Assembly: GCA_049334165.1 (NCBI GenBank)
Contig: JBEGHD010000004.1
From: JBEGHD01 sp049334165
GTDB lineage: Bacteria > Bacteroidota > Bacteroidia > Flavobacteriales_D > Sanyastnellaceae
Length of the DNA stretch: 64,000 nucleotides
Strand: one strand, 5' to 3'
Each line of letters begins with the position of its first letter. Within the stretch, counting starts at the first letter, position 1. Below the pieces are notes generated by a model. The model saw only the letters and a list, made by a program, of their open reading frames with translations. It did no database searches and was not told the origin of the DNA. The position numbers and the translations under genes are program-made. This document shows positions 26,538 to 35,320 of the stretch, one piece after another.

Positions 26538-28030
26538 TTTGCCGAAGTTACTTTTTCAATGAACGAATCAGCCTTTTCGAACAAAAATTCCTTTTTCGAA
26601 TCTTTCATTTTATTCAAAGAACCGAGCATCACTTTCATGCGTGGATTTTTAGAGATAAGTTCTCTGTGATCGTGAATAAACTTCCAGTAAAGTCCGTCTA
26701 CAATCTCGGACCATGGAGGTTGGCGTTTGTAGTCGCTCATTTTGCTGATGTAATTGGATCCTCCAATGTAGGGCTTTGTGGCGAAAATACCTCCATCTGC
26801 AAACTGACTCATGCCATAAACGTTTGGTGCCATCACCCAGTCGCTGCTATCGACATACATTTCCATGAACCATTTGTAGACCTCTTCCGGATTGAGTCGG
26901 CAAAGGAGCATGATGTTCCCAATCACCATGAGCCGTTCGATGTGATGTGTGTAGCCGTATTTTAAAGCTTTCGAAATGCTGTCGTCAAGCGGTTCGATGC
27001 CTGTTGTAGCATCGTACCAGCACGACTTCAGTTTCCGATTGTGATTGAGGAAGTTCTTGTTGAGATCGTAGTTGTGATAAATACCTCTGATAAATTCCCG
27101 CCAGCCTGCAATTTGCCTCACAAAGCCTTCCACACTCGGAAAGTGAGTTTCTTCGTTTTCGTAAAACTCAATTGCTTTATCCAAAACCTCAGATGGTGTG
27201 ATCAAACCCAGGTTGAGATAGGGGGAAAGTGTTGAGTGAAACAGAAACGCTTCATCGCTTTTGATGGCGTCTTCGTAGGGTCCAAATTTTTCAAATCGCT
27301 GTTTCAAGAATTTATCAAGTGCGCTGAGCGCCTGTCTGCGCGTTGTGGCCCAGTTAAAATTATCAGTATTTCCAGGGTGATCAGCAAAGAGCTCATCCAC
27401 CAATTCTTTCACATTTTCAGTATGGTCCGTATCGGAAAAAGTAACTCGTTCTGGCAATTCTATTCCCTCAGGCAACGCCTTTCTGTTTTCGGCATCAAAA
27501 CTCCACTTGCCGCCAAATGGAGCCCCCTCATCGTTCATCAATAGGTTTAAGTCTTTCCTCTGCCGCTGATAAAAAGTGTGCATGAATGGCTTTTTGACAT
27601 CGCCCAGATATTCCTCAAACTGGCTTTTTGAAGTGATGAAAGCAGGGGAGTTGACCACTTCCAAATCAAGCTCATTTTCTTTACAAAACGTCTGGACTCT
27701 GCGATCAAAGAAGTGATCTTCAAGATCGTAAGTAACGATTGAGTTAACGCCCTCTTTATTAATGGTTTTCAGTAGTTTATCCTCGTATGAATCGCTCTTG
27801 TTTTTAGCGTTTAGTTGGTGATAAACCAGTTTGAAATCCTTTTCAATTTCTTCGGCATGCGACCGCATCGCACTGAGGAAAAGAATGAGTTTTTGCTTGT
27901 GATACTTGAAGTGCGTGCACAGGCCAAAATCTTCTGCCATGAAAAACACCGTTTCCATATCTGGAGACAAAGCAGAGTGGTCAGGAAAGAGACAGTGACC
28001 GGGAATGAGGGCTAATCGTTTTTTTGACAT
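26534..28030 (-). CDS. Cryptochrome/photolyase-related protein (FeS-BCP type) lacking the Fe-S cysteines
   Basis: 498 residues resembling the PhrB/CryB family of bacterial (6-4) photolyases: N-terminal antenna fold (LIPGHCLFPDHSAL), FAD domain with RQIAGWREFIRG, the histidine pair H362-H363 in YTHHIERLM, and NVYGMSQFADGGIFATKPY. In PhrB four cysteines bind a [4Fe-4S] cluster, three of them around a MSxYCxxC...CPF loop. Here that place reads MSDYKRQPPW then VDGLYWKF (431-451): no cysteines, loop deleted. The fourth ligand region (342-350, TTGIEPLDD) also lacks Cys. FAD binding and DNA repair may remain; the cluster should not. First gene of the GH113/DUF3810 operon. Confidence 0.82.
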   Translation of the reverse strand: MSKKRLALIPGHCLFPDHSALSPDMETVFFMAEDFGLCTHFKYHKQKLILFLSAMRSHAEEIEKDFKLVYHQLNAKNKSDSYEDKLLKTINKEGVNSIVTYDLEDHFFDRRVQTFCKENELDLEVVNSPAFITSKSQFEEYLGDVKKPFMHTFYQRQRKDLNLLMNDEGAPFGGKWSFDAENRKALPEGIELPERVTFSDTDHTENVKELVDELFADHPGNTDNFNWATTRRQALSALDKFLKQRFEKFGPYEDAIKSDEAFLFHSTLSPYLNLGLITPSEVLDKAIEFYENEETHFPSVEGFVRQIAGWREFIRGIYHNYDLNKNFLNHNRKLKSCWYDATTGIEPLDDSISKALKYGYTHHIERLMVIGNIMLLCRLNPEEVYKWFMEMYVDSSDWVMAPNVYGMSQFADGGIFATKPYIGGSNYISKMSDYKRQPPWSEIVDGLYWKFIHDHRELISKNPRMKVMLGSLNKMKDSKKEFLFEKADSFIEKVTSAK

Positions 28031-28063
28031 ACCCCAATTAAAGTCACCCTACAGAATAATTGT

Positions 28064-29032
28064 TTACAACTCCTTCAGCAAAACCTCATAAAGATCCACC
28101 ATCGCTTTGATATCCGATTTGTAAACTTTCTCATTAGGGGTGTGGTAGTTGGCTTCAGCAGCGCCAACAAAGCACCAGTCCCACGGATAAGAAGATCCCT
28201 GAATGGCATTTCCATCGCTTCCTCCGGCACTTTCGACTTCCAATTGGTGTGGGATGTCATGCGCCCTGGCAAGTTCAACTATTCTTCTGACATACGACTG
28301 GCGCGGAATTCCGCGGTCGCGCATGGAAATTGCAACTCCGTTTTTGTGTTTGATCCCATCAGAAATCAACGAAATGTCCGAAATCAGTGCTTGTCGCACT
28401 CCAAATTTCTCTTGAAGAAATCGACCTAAAAACTGAGCCGATCCACCACCGTGTTCTTCGTAAGTGGAAAAAACAATGGCGGCATTTTCAGCTGTTTTGC
28501 ATTGCTGCAAAGCGTTCCAAACGCCCAGTCTGTTGTCGATGTAGCAGCACTGCACAAAATCGTCTTCTTCGCGCCACTCGGGCTTGTAGCTCAGGGGAGT
28601 ACCCCTGTCGATGTCGCGGTGAAACTTGTAGTAGTACTTTTCTTCTTTGCCACTCTGCTTTTCTCCGTCCTTGTCTTTTTTGTCTTCCTTTTTCACTTCA
28701 AGAGTGCACTCTACAGGACCGTGGGAATCTCTACCAACCAGTGATGTGCCTGTTTTGGCTTTAGGGCCGCCTATTTTCACGAGTGTGTTGCTGTAAGAAG
28801 CGCAGTAGCCGATAGAGTCGAGGTGAGCAAAAACAGCCGTTCTTGGCTTCCCGAAAACCAGTACCACAGCATCCTGAAATTCATCACCGGAAAAAACCTG
28901 TGGCTGTTCTTTCCAGTTCTTCTGTTCTTTTTTCACGTGCTGGAGGATGAATTCGGTCATTGCACTTTCATCCCCTGAAGTGGCGTGTACTGCACAAAGC
29001 TCTTCGAGTAGCTGCATGTCCATTTCTTTCAA
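28064..29032 (-). CDS. M42-like metallo-aminopeptidase
   Basis: 322 residues with the co-catalytic zinc pattern of the M20/M28/M42 clan: H70 and D72 (FAHLDSIG), D166 (YIDNRLGVW), E192-E193 (TYEEHGGGS), D219 (SDISL) and H297 (ANYHTPNE). The layout is closest to M42 glutamyl/tetrahedral aminopeptidases. A Lys/Glu-rich insertion at about 113-133 (KKEDKKDKDGEKQSGKEE) sits in the dimerisation-domain region and looks like an exposed loop. The true start may be the second Met (MDMQLLEE). It stands alone between the photolyase-like operon and ppa. Confidence 0.8.
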   Translation of the reverse strand: MKEMDMQLLEELCAVHATSGDESAMTEFILQHVKKEQKNWKEQPQVFSGDEFQDAVVLVFGKPRTAVFAHLDSIGYCASYSNTLVKIGGPKAKTGTSLVGRDSHGPVECTLEVKKEDKKDKDGEKQSGKEEKYYYKFHRDIDRGTPLSYKPEWREEDDFVQCCYIDNRLGVWNALQQCKTAENAAIVFSTYEEHGGGSAQFLGRFLQEKFGVRQALISDISLISDGIKHKNGVAISMRDRGIPRQSYVRRIVELARAHDIPHQLEVESAGGSDGNAIQGSSYPWDWCFVGAAEANYHTPNEKVYKSDIKAMVDLYEVLLKEL

Positions 29033-29068
29033 TTTCGGGTGATTTTCTTGAATGCTATGGCTGAGAGA

Positions 29069-29599
29069 CTAACCGAATTTTTTACGGTAATCCTCAAAGC
29101 TTTTTTTCACGATTTCCAGGGCTTTCTCTTTGCTCTGAAACTCTTCTACGATCACTTCTTTGTTTTCGAGTTTTTTGTAGTCTTCAAAAAAGCTGCGCAG
29201 CTCGCGAATGAAGTGTTCGGGTAGATCGCCAATGTCCTGAATGTGGGTCACACTCATGTCGTTGTCGGCAATGGCAATCACTTTGTCATCAGCTTCTCCG
29301 TTGTCGATCATTTGCATTACGCCAATCACTTTGGCCGGCACCAGGCAAAGTGGCTGCACATCAATCTGCGAAAGCACCAGAATATCTAGCGGATCATTGT
29401 CGTCACCGTAAGATTGAGGAATAAAACCGTAGTTGTGGGGATAATAAACAGAGGAGTAGAGCACTCGATCAAGCTTCAGCATTCCGCTTTCTTTATCGAG
29501 CTCGTATTTGGCACGAGAGCCTTTTGGGATTTCGATTATCGCATTTACGTGTTCGGGAGTATTCTCACCGGCACTCACATCATGCCATGGATTCATCAT
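29069..29599 (-). CDS. ppa: Inorganic pyrophosphatase (family I)
   Basis: Hydrolyses pyrophosphate released in biosynthesis. The 176 residues equal the E. coli length. The signature DDNDPLDILV (GDDNDPLD) carries the magnesium-binding aspartates, and EIPKGSRAKYELDKESG, VYYPHNYGFIP and the C-terminal FEDYKK segment are all typical. Two ATGs in a row make the start uncertain by one residue. It is monocistronic by spacing; no clear promoter element is visible. Confidence 0.95.
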   Translation of the reverse strand: MMNPWHDVSAGENTPEHVNAIIEIPKGSRAKYELDKESGMLKLDRVLYSSVYYPHNYGFIPQSYGDDNDPLDILVLSQIDVQPLCLVPAKVIGVMQMIDNGEADDKVIAIADNDMSVTHIQDIGDLPEHFIRELRSFFEDYKKLENKEVIVEEFQSKEKALEIVKKSFEDYRKKFG

Positions 29600-29725
29600 A
29601 TATTTTTCAGTTTATCTTTTCGTGTCTTAAAATTCGGGCAAAAGTCTTCAATTAATGGCTCTATTTCAAGGGCGGTGTGCTAACAAAAAATTAACAAACC
29701 ACAATTGGCCGTTTTCCCAAACGAA

Positions 29726-30598
29726 CTAAACCCACCAGCCAATAATTGCAATGGAAGCCAGCGAGACCACCAGGCCGATGATGTTTCTTCGAGAAGGTTT
29801 CTCTCCGAAGATGATGGCTGCCATCACAGCAGAAAGAACCACAATGCTCATGTTGTTCACGGGGATTACCGAAGATTTTTGCATTAGTTCAGATCCGAAG
29901 GTTCGGATGAGGAAATAGATGCTTCCGTAGTTGACGATGCCCAACACCAGACCAGCGAGCCAGCTGCGTGGACTAAAGTGTGCTCTTTTGGTTATCAATC
30001 GAAAAACAAGCAAAAGAATCCCCAGGAAAAATGCCCAGAGAAATGGAATTGTGGCAAAGAGTTGTTCGTCCTGTCGGGTAGAAAGGAAGGTGTCCTGAGT
30101 GTAGCCCAAAATAAAATCGATGAGACCACTGCCCAAGAAAATGATTACCGGAAGCAGAACCATTTTCCAGTCGAAGCCGTGTTTTCGGTCTGGAGGTGTC
30201 GATAGGAAAATCCCGGTGATGGCGAGCACAAGCCCTGCAATTTTTGGCACACCCAGAGTTTCCTCAGAGTCGATAACTACAAATATGATAACAGGAATGA
30301 CCAGTGCCATTTTAGAAGCGACACTGGTCACAGCGATGCTCACATTCTGGGCGGAGAAAGCCATCAAATAAAAGAGTGTGATAAAAAGAGTTCCCAGTCC
30401 AATGGCCCAGGAGAACCACTCTTTTTGAGGAATGGTTGCCAGTGTAGGGTCGCCTTCGGTCATGGACCAGCCAAATGCAAAGGCCACCAGGTAGTTGGCT
30501 ACAATCGCCTGAAAGGTTTGGATTCTGTAGCGGGTAAAAGACTTGAATAGGATAAAAATGAAGGTAGAGCAGGCGATGCTCAGAAGCAGAAATATCAC
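29726..30598 (-). CDS. EamA/DMT-family transporter
   Basis: 290 residues, almost entirely hydrophobic, with ten predicted transmembrane helices in two EamA halves. Typical helix-end motifs include GVPKIAGLVLAITGIFLS and the C-terminal FGEKPSRRNIIGLVVSLASI, which matches the family signature. Substrate unknown; DMT members export amino acids, nucleobases or drugs. The start overlaps the ribD stop by four bases, making it the last gene of the ffh-folD-ribD operon. A riboflavin-related substrate is possible from context only. Confidence 0.8.
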   Translation of the reverse strand: MIFLLLSIACSTFIFILFKSFTRYRIQTFQAIVANYLVAFAFGWSMTEGDPTLATIPQKEWFSWAIGLGTLFITLFYLMAFSAQNVSIAVTSVASKMALVIPVIIFVVIDSEETLGVPKIAGLVLAITGIFLSTPPDRKHGFDWKMVLLPVIIFLGSGLIDFILGYTQDTFLSTRQDEQLFATIPFLWAFFLGILLLVFRLITKRAHFSPRSWLAGLVLGIVNYGSIYFLIRTFGSELMQKSSVIPVNNMSIVVLSAVMAAIIFGEKPSRRNIIGLVVSLASIAIIGWWV

Positions 30599-31632
30599 TG
30601 GCGGTAAAAGATTTCAATTAAATCGGTGCCAAAATTATAGCTTTCTGTCGGTTTCACTCCAGGATGTGGAGCTTTCTTTCCCTTAAGGAGGTGTACATCT
30701 CCAGTGATTTTTCGAGCCTCGTCCCAGCAGCCAGCGCGGATGAACTCAGTGAGAGTTATTGCACCGCCTTCCACCAGGATACTTTGTACTCCTCGCTTGT
30801 GCAATGTTCTAAGCATTTCAGGAACGAGCGAGGACTTATCGTTGATGGTAATCCACTCAGTGTTTCCGTGAGTTCTGTTTGCTTTACCGAAAATGATTGT
30901 GGGAACGGAGCCATCAAAAATTCTGTTTTCGTGGCTCACTCGTTCATTCGGATCGATTAAAATTCTGAGTGGCTGTCGACCGGTAATTTCACGAACGGTA
31001 AGTGCAGAGTTGTCATTTTGGGCAGTATTTGCACCGACCATCACAGCCGCCTCTTCGCTTCGCCATTTATGGACGAGCTTTTTGGTGTTGGGATGCGAGA
31101 TCCAGTAGACTCCTTTATCACCTTCACTTCGCTCAACGTCCATTAATCCATCGCGGCTTTCGGCCCATTTTAGCACAATGTAAGGACGTTGCTTTTGGTG
31201 GAAAATAAAAAACCGTCTGTTTAGGTGAGCTCCTTTTTCTGCTTCAACTCCCGTAATCACTTCAACTCCGGCTTGCTTTAGTTTTTCAACTCCAGAGCCA
31301 TTCACCTGGTCATAAGGGTCGAGGTTGGCGATAACCACTTTTGGAATTTTCTTTTCGATGATCAGGTCGGAGCAGGGTGGAGTTTTACCGTAGTGAGAAC
31401 ACGGTTCCAGATTTACGTAAAGTGTAGCTTCTTTGAGCAGTTCGTGGTCTTCAACGTTGTTGATCGCATTCACCTCTGCGTGAGCTTCTCCAAATTTCCG
31501 GTGAAAACCTTCACCAATAATCTTGTCGTTGTGAACGATAACAGCACCAACCATCGGGTTTGGACTTACCGAACCCAATCCTTTTTCTGCCAGTTGAAGG
31601 CAGCGCTGCATGTATTTCTCGTGGGTAGCCAT
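30595..31632 (-). CDS. ribD: Riboflavin biosynthesis deaminase/reductase
   Basis: Bifunctional enzyme for the second and third steps of riboflavin synthesis. The N-terminal deaminase holds the zinc site H51-A-E53 with C78 and C87 (EPCSHYGKTPPC). The C-terminal reductase has LKWAESRDGLMD, ILIDPN and the VEGGAITLTEFI segment. At 345 residues it is near the 367 of E. coli. Seven bases after folD and overlapping the transporter gene, so part of one operon. I saw no FMN riboswitch inside this operon. Confidence 0.93.
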   Translation of the reverse strand: MATHEKYMQRCLQLAEKGLGSVSPNPMVGAVIVHNDKIIGEGFHRKFGEAHAEVNAINNVEDHELLKEATLYVNLEPCSHYGKTPPCSDLIIEKKIPKVVIANLDPYDQVNGSGVEKLKQAGVEVITGVEAEKGAHLNRRFFIFHQKQRPYIVLKWAESRDGLMDVERSEGDKGVYWISHPNTKKLVHKWRSEEAAVMVGANTAQNDNSALTVREITGRQPLRILIDPNERVSHENRIFDGSVPTIIFGKANRTHGNTEWITINDKSSLVPEMLRTLHKRGVQSILVEGGAITLTEFIRAGCWDEARKITGDVHLLKGKKAPHPGVKPTESYNFGTDLIEIFYRQ

Positions 31633-31639
31633 CAGGCTT

Positions 31640-32524
31640 TTAAGTTAGCTCTTTTTTGCCTTCGGCTGCTTTCAAAGTGTTCATTAAAAGAGACACAATT
31701 GTCATTGGTCCAACACCTCCGGGAACAGGTGTGATGAAGGAGGCTTTGGGGCTCACCTCTTCGAAGTTGACATCACCCTGAAGTCTGAAACCTTTTTTCT
31801 TTGAGTCGTCTTTGATTCGCGTAGTTCCAACATCGATTACCACTGCACCATCTTTTACCATGTCTCCGGTTAAAAAACCGGGTTTACCAAGTGCAACGAT
31901 CACGATATCGGCCTGGAGAGTGAGCTCTTTCAGGTTTTGTGTTCTGCTGTGTGCAAGAGTTACTGTGCAGTTTCCGGGATTGGTATTTCTCGAAAGCAAA
32001 ATACTTACTGGTGTTCCAACGATATTACTTCTTCCGATTACAACACAGTGTTTTCCTTCTGTTTCAACTTTGTTCCTCTTCAGCAATTCCACAATTCCCT
32101 GTGGTGTCGCAGAAACGAAAGTCGGCAGGTTCAGAACCATCTTTCCAACATTTGAAGGGTGGAAGCCATCGACATCTTTTTCGGGGTTTACTGCTTCGAT
32201 TACTACCTGCTCATCGATGTGATCGGGGAGAGGAAGCTGAACGATAAAACCGTCAATATCCGGATCTTCATTGAGCTTGTTGATTTCTTTGAGTAAATGC
32301 TGCTGAGTGACTGTATCGGGAAGTTTCACGAGCGTGCTTTTGTAGCCAATCTTCTCGCACGCTTTCACTTTGGCGTTCACGTAAGTTACGCTTCCGCCAT
32401 CCTCGCCCACGAGCACTGCCGCCAGATGTGGGCGCTTTTTTCCTTCGCTGATGAGCTTCTCGACCTTTTCGGCCAGTTCTTCTTTGATTTTGGCTGAGGT
32501 ATCTCTACCACTCAGTAGGTTCAT
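31640..32524 (-). CDS. folD: Methylenetetrahydrofolate dehydrogenase/cyclohydrolase
   Basis: Bifunctional one-carbon enzyme converting 5,10-methylene-THF to 10-formyl-THF with NADP+. The 294 residues fit the family. Seen are the catalytic Y-x-x-x-K region (SVTYVNAKVKACEKIGY), DGFIVQLPLP, the nucleotide-binding VIGRSNIVGTPVSILL, and PGGVGPMTIVSLL near the end. Eleven bases after ffh and seven before ribD, so co-transcribed. The linkage of folate and riboflavin enzymes behind ffh is compact and probably housekeeping. Confidence 0.95.
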   Translation of the reverse strand: MNLLSGRDTSAKIKEELAEKVEKLISEGKKRPHLAAVLVGEDGGSVTYVNAKVKACEKIGYKSTLVKLPDTVTQQHLLKEINKLNEDPDIDGFIVQLPLPDHIDEQVVIEAVNPEKDVDGFHPSNVGKMVLNLPTFVSATPQGIVELLKRNKVETEGKHCVVIGRSNIVGTPVSILLSRNTNPGNCTVTLAHSRTQNLKELTLQADIVIVALGKPGFLTGDMVKDGAVVIDVGTTRIKDDSKKKGFRLQGDVNFEEVSPKASFITPVPGGVGPMTIVSLLMNTLKAAEGKKELT

Positions 32525-32535
32525 GGGGTGGTGTT

Positions 32536-33873
32536 TTACATTTTGGGCATGCCCTTCATCTGCTTCATCATGTTCATCATGTTCTTGCGGTTGCCCATCA
32601 TTTTCATCATTTTGCGGGTTTCGTCAAACTGCTTCATAAGTTTGTTCACCTCCTCGATGTTATGGCCGCTTCCCCTGGCGATTCTCTTTCTGCGACTTCC
32701 ATTTATCACGTCAGGATTGGCGCGTTCTTCCGGAGTCATGGAGTGAATGATGGATTCGATTTCTGCAAAAGCATCGTCATCGATGTCGACATTTTTCAGG
32801 GCTTTTCCCATACCGGGGATCATTCCCATCAGGTCTTTCACGTTACCCATCTTCTTGATTTGCCCAATCTGATCCATGAAATCGTCAAAATCGAACTTGT
32901 TCTTGGCGATTTTCTTCTGGAGCTTTCTGGCTTTCTCGGCATCGTACTGATCCTGGGCGCGCTCTACAAGTGAAACAACGTCACCCATTCCGAGGATCCT
33001 GTCGGCCATCCTCTTAGGGTAGAAGACGTCCATGGCATCCATCTTTTCACCGGTACCGATAAATTTGATTGGCTTGTTGACAACGGATTTGATCGAAATA
33101 GCAGCACCACCGCGGGTATCACCATCGAGCTTGGTGAGAATTACACCATCAAAGTCGAGGCGTTCGTTAAAGGTCTTGGCTGTGTTCACCGCATCCTGAC
33201 CGGTCATGGCATCAACCACGAACAGCGTTTCAGTCGGCTTCACTGCAGCTTTCACGCTAGAGATCTCTTCCATCATTTGTTCATCGATGGCTAGACGACC
33301 AGCGGTATCGATAATCACAACGTTGAAACCGTTGCTCTTGGCGTGTTTGATAGCGTTTTCGGCAATGTCAACAGCGTTTTTGTTTTCCTTTTCAGAATAA
33401 ACTTCAACACCGATAGACTCACCTACCACGTGCAATTGATCGATCGCGGCAGGACGATAAATATCACAGGCCACCAAAAGTGGCTTTTTTCCTTTTTTGT
33501 TTTTGAGGTAGTTGGCGAGCTTACCCGAGAAGGTAGTTTTACCAGAACCCTGCAGACCACTCATCAACACAATTCCAGGATTTCCCTGAACATTGATCTC
33601 TTCCTCTTCACCACCCATGAGCTTTGCCAACTCTTCCTGAGTGATTTTGACCATCAATTGGCCTGGTTTTACAGCCGAAAGAACGTCTCTACCGAGCGCC
33701 TTTTCTTTCACAGTGTTGGTGAACTCCTTGGCTGTTTTAAAATTGACATCGGCATCGAGCAATGCCCTGCGCACTTCCTTCAACGTTTCAGCAACGTTTA
33801 CTTCTGTAATCTGCCCCTGTCCTTTAAGGACTTTAAAGGCTCTGTCAAATTTATCCTGTAGATTCTCAAACAT
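32536..33873 (-). CDS. ffh: Signal recognition particle protein
   Basis: GTPase that binds signal sequences and 4.5S RNA, delivering ribosomes to FtsY. The 445 residues divide into N domain, G domain (GLQGSGKTTFSGKLA, DTAGRLAIDEQ, TKLDGDTRGG) and methionine-rich M domain from about 300. RNA-binding SRRKRIARGSG and a Met-rich tail (RKMMKMMGNRKNMMNMMKQM) mark the signal-peptide groove. First gene of the folD-ribD-transporter operon. A TACCTTTG element lies about 70 bases upstream. Confidence 0.96.
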   Translation of the reverse strand: MFENLQDKFDRAFKVLKGQGQITEVNVAETLKEVRRALLDADVNFKTAKEFTNTVKEKALGRDVLSAVKPGQLMVKITQEELAKLMGGEEEEINVQGNPGIVLMSGLQGSGKTTFSGKLANYLKNKKGKKPLLVACDIYRPAAIDQLHVVGESIGVEVYSEKENKNAVDIAENAIKHAKSNGFNVVIIDTAGRLAIDEQMMEEISSVKAAVKPTETLFVVDAMTGQDAVNTAKTFNERLDFDGVILTKLDGDTRGGAAISIKSVVNKPIKFIGTGEKMDAMDVFYPKRMADRILGMGDVVSLVERAQDQYDAEKARKLQKKIAKNKFDFDDFMDQIGQIKKMGNVKDLMGMIPGMGKALKNVDIDDDAFAEIESIIHSMTPEERANPDVINGSRRKRIARGSGHNIEEVNKLMKQFDETRKMMKMMGNRKNMMNMMKQMKGMPKM

Positions 33874-33941
33874 GTTTATCGCAAATTTTTATCGAATTCC
33901 GGGCGCTATTTATCGAGGTGAAATCCCCGGTTTTCGAAGGG

Positions 33942-33949
33942 CAAAGGTA
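33942..33949 (-). promoter_or_regulatory. Candidate -7 element for the ffh operon
   Basis: Minus-strand TACCTTTG, an exact match, predicts a leader of about 65 bases that contains CCGGG and CCCGG segments able to pair. Confidence 0.45.
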
Positions 33950-34081
33950 ATAATTTGATGTGAGCTTTTTAAAACACTAATATTGTCAATATGATCTGGT
34001 GCAGTTCAATTAACCTGCATCAATGACAGTAGTAAACCTGGCATCTCAACCGAAAGATTTTCAATGTAATAAAGATGGTTT

Positions 34082-35302
34082 ATGAGTTTTATTGAAAAGT
34101 GGGGAGAGGCAGCCTACACTACAGCAGGATTCTTTTGGATGGCACTGTGGGCTTTTGTACTTGGTTATGTGGTCAGCAGTGCTATTCAGGTTTTTGTGTC
34201 ACGGAAAAAAATGCAGCAAACCATGGGTAAAAGTGGAGCTCGCAGTGTGGCACTGGGAACGTTTTTCGGGTTTATTTCGAGTTCTTGCAGTTTTGCAGCG
34301 CTGGCCACAACTCGTTCGCTATTTAAAAAAGGAGCAGGGTTTATTCCTGCTATGGCTTTTTTACTGGCTTCTACCAATTTGGTAATCGAGCTTGGACTGG
34401 TGATCGCGGTTTTCATGAGCTGGCATTTCATCGTTGGAGAATACATCGGAGGAATTTTGCTCATTCTGGCCATGTGGCTAATCGTAAAAATCACGAATCC
34501 GAAGAAGCTAATTAAAAAGGTTCGAAAGAAGCTCGAAAATGAAGGCGAGGAACACGAACATGGCGAGGACACAAGCTGGAAAGAACTGATTCGTTCGAAA
34601 GCCGGCTGGAGCATGGTCGGAAAAAAATACATTGGGGAATGGCGAATGGTGTGGAAAGACATCACTGTCGGGTTTACCATTGCCGGAGTGATTGCCGCTT
34701 TTGTGCCACCATCGGCCTACGAATGGCTTTTCATTGGAACAGATGCTGGAGGATCGAACGCTGACCTTTCGTTCTTTCAGGTTCTTGAGCATACTGTGAT
34801 AGGACCAGTAGCTGCTTTCATGACCTTTATTGGATCGATGGGGAATATTCCTCTGGCCAGTTTGCTTTACGAAAATGGAGTGAGTGTTGCCGGGATAATG
34901 GCTTTCATATTTAGTGATCTCGTTGTATTTCCCGTATTGAGAATCAATGCTAAGTACTACAGCTGGCGGATGTCACTTTACATCCTCCTTGTTTTATTTA
35001 TCGCCCTTGTTTCTACTTCGCTCATTTTGCACTACGGATTTCACTTTTTTGAAATGGTTCCGCAAGGAGGTAGCGGCAAAAGTGCAAGTGACAGAGAGTT
35101 TTTTAAGCTAGATTACTCCTTCTACCTAAACATTGGTTTTCTGCTCGTTTCGGGACTGATGATTTGGCTCAGCCGAATAAAAAAATCTTCGATGGATCAT
35201 CAAATGGCGGATAAAGGATGGGTTGAAAAACTGCTCTTTTGGCTGTCAATCTTGGCTTATGGATGGCTCGCCATCGGACTATTGATCAAGTTTGTTTTTT
35301 GA
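34082..35302 (+). CDS. YraQ/ArsP-type permease
   Basis: 406 residues with about ten transmembrane helices in two related halves, each opening with a G-rich conserved loop: FGFISSSCSFAALA in the first and FIGSMGNIPLASLL in the second. This is the layout of the DUF318/YraQ permease family, which includes the organoarsenical exporter ArsP. A His/Glu-rich cytoplasmic loop (NEGEEHEHGED) between the halves could bind metal. No arsR or other metal regulator is adjacent, so substrate is open. It stands alone and is convergent with the AraC-type gene. Confidence 0.78.
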   Translation: MSFIEKWGEAAYTTAGFFWMALWAFVLGYVVSSAIQVFVSRKKMQQTMGKSGARSVALGTFFGFISSSCSFAALATTRSLFKKGAGFIPAMAFLLASTNLVIELGLVIAVFMSWHFIVGEYIGGILLILAMWLIVKITNPKKLIKKVRKKLENEGEEHEHGEDTSWKELIRSKAGWSMVGKKYIGEWRMVWKDITVGFTIAGVIAAFVPPSAYEWLFIGTDAGGSNADLSFFQVLEHTVIGPVAAFMTFIGSMGNIPLASLLYENGVSVAGIMAFIFSDLVVFPVLRINAKYYSWRMSLYILLVLFIALVSTSLILHYGFHFFEMVPQGGSGKSASDREFFKLDYSFYLNIGFLLVSGLMIWLSRIKKSSMDHQMADKGWVEKLLFWLSILAYGWLAIGLLIKFVF

Positions 35303-35320
35303 TGTGAGCTATTAATCAAT

